From an uncultured Alphaproteobacteria bacterium (GTDB lineage: Bacteria > Pseudomonadota > Alphaproteobacteria > RF32 > CAG-239), in assembly GCA_944391705.1 (NCBI GenBank), contig CALXUN010000017.1, positions 1 through 35,690 of the forward strand: a stretch of 35,690 nt of DNA, read 5' to 3'. The position numbers and the translations under genes were made by a program. Positions 1 to 7,475 of the stretch are shown here, piece by piece; position 1 is the first letter of the stretch, and each line of letters begins with the position of its first letter. A model generated the notes under the pieces. The model was given only the letters and a program-made list of their open reading frames with translations. It was not told the DNA's origin and did not search any database.

Positions 1-1
1 A

Positions 2-1192
2 ATGGCGAAAGAGAAATTTGAGCGGAGCAAGCCGCACTGCAACATCGGGACGATCGGTCACGTGGACCACGGAAAGACGACGTTAACAGCGGCGATAACG
101 AAAGTATTGGCGGAACAGGGCGGAGCAAGCTTTACGGCGTATGACCAGATTGACAAGGCGCCGGAAGAAAGAGCCCGCGGTATTACGATTTCGACGGCAC
201 ACGTTGAATATGAGACGGCGAACCGCCACTATGCGCACGTAGACTGCCCGGGTCACGCGGACTATGTTAAGAACATGATTACGGGTGCAGCACAGATGGA
301 CGGTGCGATATTGGTGGTGAGTGCAGCCGATGGTCCGATGCCGCAGACGCGTGAACATATTTTGTTAGCCCGCCAGGTAGGTGTTCCTGCGATTGTTGTA
401 TACATGAACAAAGTAGACCAGGTAGATGATCCGGAATTATTGGAATTGGTTGAGATGGAAATCAGAGATTTGTTAACATCATATGGTTTCCCTGGAGATG
501 AGATTCCGATTATCAAAGGATCAGCTTTAGCGGTCTTAGAGAACGGAGATCCGAAGATCGGTCATGATTCGATTATTGAATTGATGAATGCGGTAGACAG
601 CTACATTCCGCAGCCGGATCGTCCGAAAGACAAACCGTTCCTGATGCCGATTGAAGACGTATTTTCAATTTCCGGCCGTGGTACGGTTGTGACGGGCCGT
701 GTTGAAAGAGGCGTCATCAAAGTCGGTGATGAAATTGAGATTGTTGGTATTAAGCCGACGCAGAAGACGACGTGCACGGGCATTGAGATGTTCCGCAAGT
801 TGTTGGATGAAGGCGAAGCCGGCGACAACATTGGTGTGTTGCTGCGTGGTACGAAGAGAGAAGAAGTTGAGCGTGGTCAAGTATTGGCAGCTCCCGGCTC
901 GATTACACCGCACACAGACTTCACCTGCGAATGCTATATTTTAACGAAAGAAGAAGGCGGTCGCCATACACCGTTTTTCTCGAACTATCGTCCGCAGTTT
1001 TATTTCCGCACGACGGATGTAACCGGTTCGATTGAACTGCCTGCAGGAACGGAAATGGTTATGCCTGGTGACAATGTGACGATGACGGCGAAATTGATTC
1101 ACCCGATTGCGATGAACGAAGGATTACGCTTTGCTATTCGTGAAGGCGGCCACACGGTTGGCGCCGGTGTTGTTTCCAAAATCTTGAAGTAA
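2..1192 (+). CDS. tuf: Translation elongation factor Tu
   Basis: EF-Tu carries aminoacyl-tRNA to the ribosomal A site as a GTP complex in the cytoplasm. The 396-residue product is the normal family length. GTPase motifs are all present: GHVDHGKT at residues 19-26, the switch I RGITI at 59-63 with its Thr, DCPGH at 81-85, NKVD at 136-139 and SAL at 174-176. The two beta-barrel domains follow, ending in the typical [10 protein letters not shown]. The start ATG is the second base of the window, so its ribosome binding site and any upstream gene are out of view. A strong intrinsic terminator follows directly, so this is either a single gene or the last gene of an operon. Identification is essentially certain. 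Confidence 0.99.
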   Translation: MAKEKFERSKPHCNIGTIGHVDHGKTTLTAAITKVLAEQGGASFTAYDQIDKAPEERARGITISTAHVEYETANRHYAHVDCPGHADYVKNMITGAAQMDGAILVVSAADGPMPQTREHILLARQVGVPAIVVYMNKVDQVDDPELLELVEMEIRDLLTSYGFPGDEIPIIKGSALAVLENGDPKIGHDSIIELMNAVDSYIPQPDRPKDKPFLMPIEDVFSISGRGTVVTGRVERGVIKVGDEIEIVGIKPTQKTTCTGIEMFRKLLDEGEAGDNIGVLLRGTKREEVERGQVLAAPGSITPHTDFTCECYILTKEEGGRHTPFFSNYRPQFYFRTTDVTGSIELPAGTEMVMPGDNVTMTAKLIHPIAMNEGLRFAIREGGHTVGAGVVSKILK

Positions 1193-1220
1193 GATTGAAA
1201 AAAATAACCCAAAGCAAACA

Positions 1221-1253
1221 AAAAATTCCCGAATTTATTTCGGGAATTTTTTT
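1221..1253 (+). terminator. Intrinsic terminator of tuf
   Basis: The arms AAAAATTCCCGAA and TTCGGGAATTTTT enclose a short loop and the stem runs into a T tract, about 30 bases after the tuf stop codon. This is a canonical Rho-independent terminator. The flanking A and T runs would also let it work in the opposite direction. Confidence 0.9.
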
Positions 1254-1301
1254 AATGTCTTACAGCCAATCTCTGATTTGCCGGAAAGTATTCATTAATC
1301 C

Positions 1302-1331
1302 TAAAAAACTCCCGCATTTAAATGCGGGAGT
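1302..1331 (-). terminator. Intrinsic terminator of the cysteine-rich protein gene
   Basis: The inverted repeat ACTCCCGCATTT / AAATGCGGGAGT has almost no loop. Read on the minus strand it is followed by GTTTTTTAG. It lies about 20 bases beyond the stop of the minus-strand gene at 1353-2537 and should end that transcript. Confidence 0.8.
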
Positions 1332-1352
1332 ACAATAAGAGCAATCAATATT

Positions 1353-2537
1353 TTACCATAAATGCTCGTTCATGTTTTCGCTAGTGCAATCTGGACCACT
1401 AGGGCAGTTGTAACAATATCTATTGTTGCTGCCAAACAGGCAAGGTGACACTAAGCTGCCGCTATAGTAATTTTTGCAGTATACAAAACAGCTATTATCG
1501 GTTATCAGATTGCCATCCTTATCAACGGTCTGGTGATGATAATCCACACACCCGTAATACCGTCTGCTATAGCAGGTTTCACAAGTATAACAATTCGGAT
1601 CTTTGGATGAAACAACGGCTTTTTGGTTTGTACTGTTACATTTAGTGGATGTTGAATAACCGTTATCCGGACAGGTTGTACATTTAATACACTGGGTATT
1701 GCCCTGGTAATAATTTGTCGTGCCGCTTTTATAGGAATATATACTACAACCTACACTCGTGCCTGTCGGACAGGTCTTCTTCTCACACTTGAAGCAGCCG
1801 GCAGCATCTTGTTTTTCAGCATTAAGCGTCCAGCCTTTTGATCCTGAGCTGCCGCACTCGGCGACTGTTTTCTTATAGCCTGTGGAACATTTGGTGGTTA
1901 CGCATTTATAACAGGCGCTGTTGCCGGCATAATCACCGGTGGCCTGAGCGGTCTGACTGGCATTAGAGCAGGTTTTGCTGGTTGATGTTCCGGACGGGCA
2001 GGTTTTTTGTTCACACTTATAGCATCCGGCACTGTCTTTGTCATTTTCGTTAAGATACCATCCTTCTTCGTGGAAAGTGGTTGACATACTCGGCAAATCA
2101 ACACTGCCTAAATTGCCTCCTGAAATGGTTCCGGCTGTTCCGGCGGTCGCAGATGCTGCCAGAGAGGCTCTGTTTGTTGTGCCTGTTACTGTTCCCAGAT
2201 TGCCGCCTGGTTGTACAACAATGGACCCGCCGGTTCCGGGCTGTACTATGCTCGTCTTAAACGGATTACAGTCTGACAATATACGGGCATAACCATTGGA
2301 ACATTGTCCTTCGCCATATTTGACGCACCTTTTATAGGCCGTATCGAAAGGGCAGTAAAGATAGTGCTCACAACCGGAAACATTGTCTTTGGAATAACCT
2401 AAGGTAGTACAATCCCCGGCGGGGTTGGCGTTAGTACAGGAGCTGGTACCGCCGTAGTCGTTAAGACAACTTAAAGCGAAAGCAGAAGTTGTGGATAAAA
2501 GCGTTAAGACACCGCAAAGGGAAGATTTAATAAACAT
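1353..2537 (-). CDS. Secreted cysteine-rich repeat protein
   Basis: No named family is recognised. The 394-residue product starts with a Sec signal peptide (cleavage probably after AFA, residue 21). The mature part contains 34 cysteines, an even number that fits extensive disulfide bonding. Residues about 24-75 form a head with the pattern C..LGY....C....YCPFDT....C, which also occurs in the 765-residue protein at 3009-5306. A Gly/Thr/Ser-rich linker at about 95-160 is followed by imperfect repeats built around GCYKCEQKTCPSGT, GCFKCEKKTCPTGT and similar, usually as C-x2-C pairs. The start ATG has GGAGATGACGT just upstream. Expression is probably from the A-tract promoter at 2694-2728 through a structured leader. 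Export to the periplasm or cell surface is inferred, and no anchor is visible. Growth-factor-like or EGF-like folding is possible but unproven. Confidence 0.85.
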   Translation of the reverse strand: MFIKSSLCGVLTLLSTTSAFALSCLNDYGGTSSCTNANPAGDCTTLGYSKDNVSGCEHYLYCPFDTAYKRCVKYGEGQCSNGYARILSDCNPFKTSIVQPGTGGSIVVQPGGNLGTVTGTTNRASLAASATAGTAGTISGGNLGSVDLPSMSTTFHEEGWYLNENDKDSAGCYKCEQKTCPSGTSTSKTCSNASQTAQATGDYAGNSACYKCVTTKCSTGYKKTVAECGSSGSKGWTLNAEKQDAAGCFKCEKKTCPTGTSVGCSIYSYKSGTTNYYQGNTQCIKCTTCPDNGYSTSTKCNSTNQKAVVSSKDPNCYTCETCYSRRYYGCVDYHHQTVDKDGNLITDNSCFVYCKNYYSGSLVSPCLFGSNNRYCYNCPSGPDCTSENMNEHLW

Positions 2538-2539
2538 AC

Positions 2540-2690
2540 GTCATCTCCATTATAATAAAAGGGTCCTGCCGTAGATCCGGAGACGACATAATATAAGCAT
2601 GTGAGGAAATGACGCCTCAATCTGGAGTACGGCAGGAAGTATAAAAAGTTAAAAGACATAGTCTTTTCCTCGAAAAAATTGCTTATACGA
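2540..2690 (-). promoter_or_regulatory. Structured 5' leader with an overlapping small ORF
   Basis: The predicted leader of the cysteine-rich gene is about 150 bases long, whereas the other genes with this promoter type have leaders of only about 30-50. It contains an imperfect long inverted repeat: CCTGCCGTAGATCCGGA at 2565-2581 against TCTGGAGTACGGCAGG at 2621-2636. A 51-codon ORF (2659 down to 2504) begins ATGTCTTTTAAC behind a good GAGGAAAA site and ends 34 bases inside the downstream gene in another frame. Its predicted peptide has no recognisable family. It could be a leader peptide that couples or attenuates translation, or chance. Confidence 0.35.
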
Positions 2691-2693
2691 TTC

Positions 2694-2728
2694 ATTATAA
2701 ACCGTTTTTTTTTTTTGCAACTTTAAAG
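2694..2728 (-). promoter_or_regulatory. A-tract promoter of the cysteine-rich protein gene
   Basis: On the minus strand the order is CTTTAAAGTTGCAA, a run of 12 A, CGGTT and then TATAAT. The -10 occupies 2694-2699 and lies 17 bases from AGTTGC. The same arrangement occurs upstream of 32315 (also 12 A) and, with variations, upstream of 5306 and 35550. It reads as a sigma-70 type promoter whose spacer is a homopolymer. Confidence 0.65.
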
Positions 2729-2772
2729 TTTCCGGCAAAAAAAAGGCCTCCCCTTGGAGAGAAAATTTTTTT

Positions 2773-2995
2773 ATGCCTAATCCAAATCGCTTTGCGTTTT
2801 GTAGGCATGACATTTTCCCCTGTCACCCCTCCGACGTGCTTTAGCACGGAGGATTAGGGGTCCAAAAGAATATGGCTTGGGTGTTTGATTCGTGGATGCC
2901 TAGTACTCACTCACATTCGTTCGCTCGTAGGCGTGACAGAGAGGGAAGTGCCACAGACGCCTAACCTTGAGTGCGTGACGGAGAATAGGCGCGTC
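2773..2995. repeat. Mosaic of hairpin repeat modules, copy 1
   Basis: Four adjacent imperfect palindromes occupy almost all of the gap between two genes. Module a (2773-2811) has arms ATGCCTA/TAGGCAT. Module b (2822-2862) has outer arms ACCCCT/AGGGGT and inner arms CCTCCG/CGGAGG and GTGCT/AGCAC. Module c (2894-2937) has TGCCTA/TAGGCG and ends GTGAC. Module d (2956-2995) has GACGCCTA/TAGGCGCGTC. Modules b and c recur at 32423-32580 with the same outer arms but different inner stems. This is the structure of REP-like or MITE-like intergenic elements. They may also help end transcription from the gene at 3009-5306. Confidence 0.75.
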
Positions 2996-3008
2996 AACAA
3001 CAAGCCGA

Positions 3009-5306
3009 CTATTCACACGGCGTATAATTATCCGTCAAATCAACAATAGTATAATTATTACCATAAGCCAAGTCGCCGCACTGCCTGTTTGCGATCAGTT
3101 GGTTAAGATCCATGCCGCCATAAATAACGTATTGGCACATAGTCTCATCATTGGCATATTGTCCCTGATTAATGATTGTTGAGTTGGCAACAGATAGCCT
3201 GCCATTTGTAGTATAAGTGGCTAGAGCTGATAACCTATATAGACATAATTTTGTTGATAATGTCGGATGTTCAAACACGATATTGTTTTGTGTGACAACA
3301 GCATTGTCATAATTGCCGCCGTTTATCCCCAAAATGTAGGTGTTGTCGCTGCTATTATAAGAAATGTTCCAATCTGTCTGCGTAACGGAAATATCGCCAA
3401 CATGGACGTCTTCACCATTTGCAGCTTTCCAAAAACCTTCTATGCGTAAAGTGTTGCTGTTTTGATAATGGTTATATCCGCTCTGGATGATTTCAACGTT
3501 GTCGGCGCTGAAATTACCTGAGGCTACAATACCATAAACAGTAGGATACGAGGTTATCGATCCTAAATCATTCGTATTGTCTTTTTGCTCAATCTTAATA
3601 ACGCCGGCTAGTGAATCCTCACTATTTATCCCGGTTAAGCTTCCGCCAAAATCGTTGCCGATTTGTCGGATATCAATGTTATCACTCCGAAGTTCGTCCG
3701 TATCTATGGCGGTAATGTTATATGTTGGATTCGACAAAGATTTATCTTTGGTATTGTTTTCTTGCACGATTCGGATGTCAGCAAATGTAGGATTTCCATC
3801 GATGCCCTCTAAAACCCCTCTAACAATATTATTGGTTTGGTTAATGGTCAACACGGCCTTGCCGTCGGATGTGACGGCGCTGTTTATACCATATATTCTT
3901 CCTTTAGAGTTGTTGTTTTGGTTGATGGTAACCGGAAGATCCCCGATAAAACTTATACTAGAGGCATCAATACCATAGACAGTAGCGGAGGCTGTTTGGT
4001 TTATGGTCAGAGCGGCGTTTTCTATGGTAACGGTATCATTAGACATGATGCCCGTTGAGTTAGAATTGCTGTCCTGATTAATAACGATTTCCACGCCATC
4101 AGCCAGTGCTTTGACGGAAGACATCAAACCTTTGCTACTCATAAACTCTGATTGATTGTTACTTTGGTTGATAAGTATTTTCGCATTAGCTTTTGTCATA
4201 GTTATCCCCCCTTGCCATATACCCCGCAATTCTCCGTTACCACTATCATTGTTATTCTGCGTAATTTCGATGTTGCCCTCAATTGTGGCATTATTAATTT
4301 GAAATCCCTCTATAACACCATCTTTATTATTGCTTTGCACCATAGTAACATCACCCGTAACGTTAAGAAGGTTTAGCACCAGACCCACGAGATTACCGCC
4401 GCCGATATTTTCCTGAATAATATCGATGTTGTCGGTAGTAACAGTAGCAGCCATTTCAGGGGAAGGTATAATATCAAAAACACCTGCGACCATTTGCCGT
4501 CCTTTAATGTTTTTCATCTCAATGTAAGTATCACCCTCAAAGGCAATTTTGCCGCCCGGGTTAAACAACAAGACACCGGCAGAAACCATTTGTTCACTCT
4601 CTTCGTCTTTGCCGTCAATGACGATGCTTAGGTTGTTAAAAGTCGTGTCGCCGAGAGGAACTATCACCGCATCCACATTGTGCGTTGCCGCCACATCAAA
4701 GTGGATGTTGTCGATTCGACTTCCTGCCGCCGTGGTTAAGATAATGCCTAATTCCGTACCCAACAGTTGTGACAATTTCACTTTCATAGTTTGTCCGCCT
4801 TGGGATATTTCAAATTCCGGGTCGGAGGTTTGAATATCGCCGCTCGGATTAACGGTAATGGTATAAGTTTGTCCGTCGGCAGCTTTTAAGGTTTGTCCTT
4901 CTTTCAAATCCGGCAGTTTGTCGGTAATGGTGATGTCGTTTAAGACGGTGATAACCGGACAATCGTCGCATTGCAAAGCCTCAACCAGAGTTTGTTCGTC
5001 ATAAGCCGAGCAAATATCTTCTTCAACCGTCGCCACACAATCATAACAGGTCATATCTTTGTATTCGACTTCAAGGCAATTATCATTAATTCCTGCTTTG
5101 CTTTTGTATCTTCCGTCTTCGCAGGTCCACTGAGTACAAGACCACCGGGAAGTATCAAACGGGCAGGCAATGCCTCCGTATTTACATGAAGATTCGGTAT
5201 ACCCGAGCGCATCACACTTCATGGTATTGTTTTCAACACATACAGCAGCCAGCGCCGCGGCCGGAAATGATAAAACGGTTGAAAAAATCAAAAAAGATAC
5301 TTTCAT
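3009..5306 (-). CDS. Large secreted Asn/Gln-rich beta-solenoid protein with a cysteine head
   Basis: The 765-residue product has a Sec signal peptide (about residues 1-20, ending AALA). A cysteine-rich head at 23-116 contains CDALGY....C....ACPFDTSRWSC, the same motif as in the protein at 1353-2537. From about residue 118 a parallel beta-helix is likely. It opens with LKEGQTLKAADGQTYTITV and continues through many irregular 25-30 residue turns whose signature is I.I.Q.nN followed by a GI turn, for example TINQTNN, IVQENN and INQNNN. The C-terminus has three further cysteines. No autotransporter barrel, LPXTG or other anchor is visible. The start ATG follows CAGGGGATATTC, close behind an A-tract type promoter. 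A surface or extracellular structural role is inferred, and its family is not recognised. Confidence 0.85.
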   Translation of the reverse strand: MKVSFLIFSTVLSFPAAALAAVCVENNTMKCDALGYTESSCKYGGIACPFDTSRWSCTQWTCEDGRYKSKAGINDNCLEVEYKDMTCYDCVATVEEDICSAYDEQTLVEALQCDDCPVITVLNDITITDKLPDLKEGQTLKAADGQTYTITVNPSGDIQTSDPEFEISQGGQTMKVKLSQLLGTELGIILTTAAGSRIDNIHFDVAATHNVDAVIVPLGDTTFNNLSIVIDGKDEESEQMVSAGVLLFNPGGKIAFEGDTYIEMKNIKGRQMVAGVFDIIPSPEMAATVTTDNIDIIQENIGGGNLVGLVLNLLNVTGDVTMVQSNNKDGVIEGFQINNATIEGNIEITQNNNDSGNGELRGIWQGGITMTKANAKILINQSNNQSEFMSSKGLMSSVKALADGVEIVINQDSNSNSTGIMSNDTVTIENAALTINQTASATVYGIDASSISFIGDLPVTINQNNNSKGRIYGINSAVTSDGKAVLTINQTNNIVRGVLEGIDGNPTFADIRIVQENNTKDKSLSNPTYNITAIDTDELRSDNIDIRQIGNDFGGSLTGINSEDSLAGVIKIEQKDNTNDLGSITSYPTVYGIVASGNFSADNVEIIQSGYNHYQNSNTLRIEGFWKAANGEDVHVGDISVTQTDWNISYNSSDNTYILGINGGNYDNAVVTQNNIVFEHPTLSTKLCLYRLSALATYTTNGRLSVANSTIINQGQYANDETMCQYVIYGGMDLNQLIANRQCGDLAYGNNYTIVDLTDNYTPCE

Positions 5307-5341
5307 GAATATCCCCTGATAAAAGTCTTAAACTTAATTTC

Positions 5342-5378
5342 ATCATAGACTGATTTTTATTTTTTTGCAACCTTAAAG
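5342..5378 (-). promoter_or_regulatory. A-tract type promoter of the beta-solenoid gene
   Basis: On the minus strand CTTTAAGGTTGCAA is followed by an A-rich tract (seven A, a T, five A) and by TATGAT at 5342-5347. The upstream box matches those at 2715-2728 and 32379-32392. Here the tract is interrupted and the spacing from GGTTGC to the -10 is 19 rather than 17 bases. The start codon lies about 36 bases further on. Confidence 0.55.
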
Positions 5379-5425
5379 TATATTCAAGATGAGCTCTGCA
5401 CATCAGAATATGAAATTTTTCTGTT

Positions 5426-6169
5426 CTATAAAAATGTATCCAGAGCGCTCAAAATTTCCCGGATATCCGTATCTTCGTTTAAGCGGTGGGTGCTGTTTTT
5501 CAAGAGTTTGACCATAACGTTGCGGCTTCGGATTTTTTCGGCAATGTTCAAAGCTTTGGGCCAGTAAACCGAACTGTCTTCCATACCTTGAATTAAAACA
5601 ACCGGGCAGTCAATCGGAATAAGAGGCTTGTCAAGCAGCAGATTTTGCCGGCCGCTGTCTAAAAGTTTTTGTGTAATGACATAAGGAAAACCGTCTTTTT
5701 CAAACAAGATTTTCCCATCGCGTTCAAGTGCTTCTTTTTGTTCACTGGTGGCAAATTCTTCATTGTCTTTGGTAAAATCAGGTGCCGCAGCCAGACCCAA
5801 CACCCCCATAACCCGCTCCGGACGGCTGACGGCTGCCAATAAACTTATCCAGCCGCCGAGCGATGCGCCGGCAGCTAAAACAGGTCCTTTGATTTCCTGA
5901 TCAATGATTTCTAAAATCTGTTCTTTCCAGATATTTATATCGGCTTTTTCCAGATTGGCGGCATCCGAGCCGTGCCCGGCCAGTTCATACCGATAAAAGC
6001 TTATGTCATTCTTAATGCACCATTTTTTGATTTCTTCCGGCTTTCTGCCCCAGGGGTCGGCGGCGAAACCATGTGTATAAATCAGCGTAAATTTTTGAGT
6101 TTCGGAAGATTCTGCTTTAAAATAATCAAAATTTGTCGTAAAACCCGATGAAAAGGTGTGTTTTTGCAT
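5426..6169 (-). CDS. Alpha/beta hydrolase, ABHD10-like
   Basis: A 247-residue serine hydrolase of the alpha/beta fold. The oxyanion HG lies in LIYTHGFAADPWG. The nucleophile elbow is GASLGG (Ser103), and the other triad residues are Asp198 in QGMEDSS and His228 in NSTHRL. The order and spacing of HGF..D..G.K, ASLGGW, RPERV, PIDCPVVLIQGMED and STHRL match the ABHD10 group (depalmitoylase / acyl-glucuronide esterase relatives), which is widespread in Alphaproteobacteria. The substrate here is unknown; an ester or thioester is likely. It is cytoplasmic, with no signal peptide. It is transcribed divergently from the GT4 gene across a 49-base gap. Confidence 0.9.
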   Translation of the reverse strand: MQKHTFSSGFTTNFDYFKAESSETQKFTLIYTHGFAADPWGRKPEEIKKWCIKNDISFYRYELAGHGSDAANLEKADINIWKEQILEIIDQEIKGPVLAAGASLGGWISLLAAVSRPERVMGVLGLAAAPDFTKDNEEFATSEQKEALERDGKILFEKDGFPYVITQKLLDSGRQNLLLDKPLIPIDCPVVLIQGMEDSSVYWPKALNIAEKIRSRNVMVKLLKNSTHRLNEDTDIREILSALDTFL

Positions 6170-6218
6170 AAATCAAAACTCCGTCAGAAATAATATTTAA
6201 CAAGGATTGTAAAATAAA

Positions 6219-7373
6219 ATGGATAAAAATAAAGATAAAAAACCGGTTGTTCTACAAGTTTTGCCCGAACTTAACCAGGGCGGCGTCGAAATCGGCACCA
6301 TTGAAATTGCATCTGATTTGCAAAACCGCGGTATTAAAAATTTTGTTGCCTCGGCCGGCGGGCGTCTGGAGTATAATTTGGAACGCCTGAAAGTAAAGCA
6401 TTTTACGTTGCCGTTGAAGACTAAAAATCCTTTCAAATTATGGCTCAATTACCGCCGTCTGGTTAAAATTATTAAAGAAAACGGCATTAATATCGTCCAT
6501 GCCCGTTCACGGGCACCGGCCTGGAGTGCCTATTGGGCGGCCAAAAAAACCGGCGTCCGGTTTGTAACAACTTTTCACGGTACATACGGGCTGGGACCGA
6601 AAGGTATTAAAAAGTTTTATAACCGCGTTATGACATATGGTGACTTGGTTATTGCCGTGTCCAATCACATCAAACGCCATATTTTGCAAAATTATCGGTG
6701 TGATGAAAAGAAAATCAGAATGATTCACCGCTGTGTCAATATGGAAAAGTTTGATTTAAATGCCATGACGGCCGAACGCATGATTAAACTGATGGAAGAA
6801 TTTCATTTGCCCGAAGACAAGCCGATTATTCTGCTTATCGGCCGCTTAACGCGGTGGAAGGGTCAGCGTTTGATGATTGATGCTTTGGAAAAAATCAAAG
6901 ATATAGATTATTTCTGCGTATTTGTCGGCGATGATCAAGGCAGAGATTATTATACCAAAGAGTTAAAAGAAGCCATTGCGGCCAAAGGTCTGGAAGGACG
7001 TTTTGCTTTCATCCGCCATGTTACCGATGTTCCGGCGATGATGGCAGTCTCGGATGTCGTGGTCTCGGCTTCAACCGATCCGGAAGCTTTCGGACGCATT
7101 GCTGCCGAAGGGGAGGCAATGGGGCGGGTTGTCGTTGCTTCCAACATCGGCGGGTCATTGGAAAATATCGTTGACGGCGTAACCGGAAAGCTGTTTGAAA
7201 GCGGTAACCCGCAAGCCTTGGCCGATGCTTTGAAATGGGCGCTCGGGCTTTCGACCGAAGAACGTGAAAAAATCGGTGCGGCGGCAATAGAATATGTCAA
7301 ACAAAATTTCACCAAACAAATTATGTGTGATAAAACTGTTGCAGTTTACGAAGAATTGATTAATATGGATTAG
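6219..7373 (+). CDS. Glycosyltransferase family 4 (GT-B fold)
   Basis: A 384-residue GT-B enzyme that probably transfers a sugar from a nucleotide donor during polysaccharide or LPS synthesis on the cytoplasmic face. The N-terminal acceptor domain contains LPELNQGGVEIGTIEIA and the HARSRAPAW / TTFHGTYG segment. The C-terminal donor domain has LLIGRLTRWKGQ (about 206-216) and the EX7E pair Glu289/Glu297 in DPEAFGRIAAEGEAMG, followed by ASNIGGSLENIVDG. Length and motifs are complete. The ATG follows AAGGATTG. It lies far from the rfb operon, next to thrS, so the sugar and acceptor cannot be named. Confidence 0.93.
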   Translation: MDKNKDKKPVVLQVLPELNQGGVEIGTIEIASDLQNRGIKNFVASAGGRLEYNLERLKVKHFTLPLKTKNPFKLWLNYRRLVKIIKENGINIVHARSRAPAWSAYWAAKKTGVRFVTTFHGTYGLGPKGIKKFYNRVMTYGDLVIAVSNHIKRHILQNYRCDEKKIRMIHRCVNMEKFDLNAMTAERMIKLMEEFHLPEDKPIILLIGRLTRWKGQRLMIDALEKIKDIDYFCVFVGDDQGRDYYTKELKEAIAAKGLEGRFAFIRHVTDVPAMMAVSDVVVSASTDPEAFGRIAAEGEAMGRVVVASNIGGSLENIVDGVTGKLFESGNPQALADALKWALGLSTEEREKIGAAAIEYVKQNFTKQIMCDKTVAVYEELINMD

Positions 7374-7382
7374 TCGGACATT

Positions 7383-7440
7383 TTCCGGGAGGAATGTTTC
7401 AGGCTTCCCGGAAATTCCGATATCCGGATAAATTCCGGTC
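7383..7440 (+). promoter_or_regulatory. Inverted repeats in the thrS leader
   Basis: Between the GT4 stop and thrS there are stacked dyads: TTCCGGGA (7383-7390) with TTCCCGGAA (7405-7413), then the perfect palindrome TATCCGGATA, then a further CCGG box. No T run follows the first hairpin, so it is a poor terminator. A structured leader would fit translational autocontrol of thrS as known in E. coli, but this is speculation from position and symmetry. Confidence 0.3.
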
Positions 7441-7475
7441 AAAATAGCAAAACAATTGAAATGAAGGAAAAAATA

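Noticed and set aside
7461-7475. Upstream ATG as the thrS start
   Set aside because: The AAGGA site lies after it and is correctly spaced for the ATG at 7476, which also gives the standard N-terminus MVNIKLPDGS.
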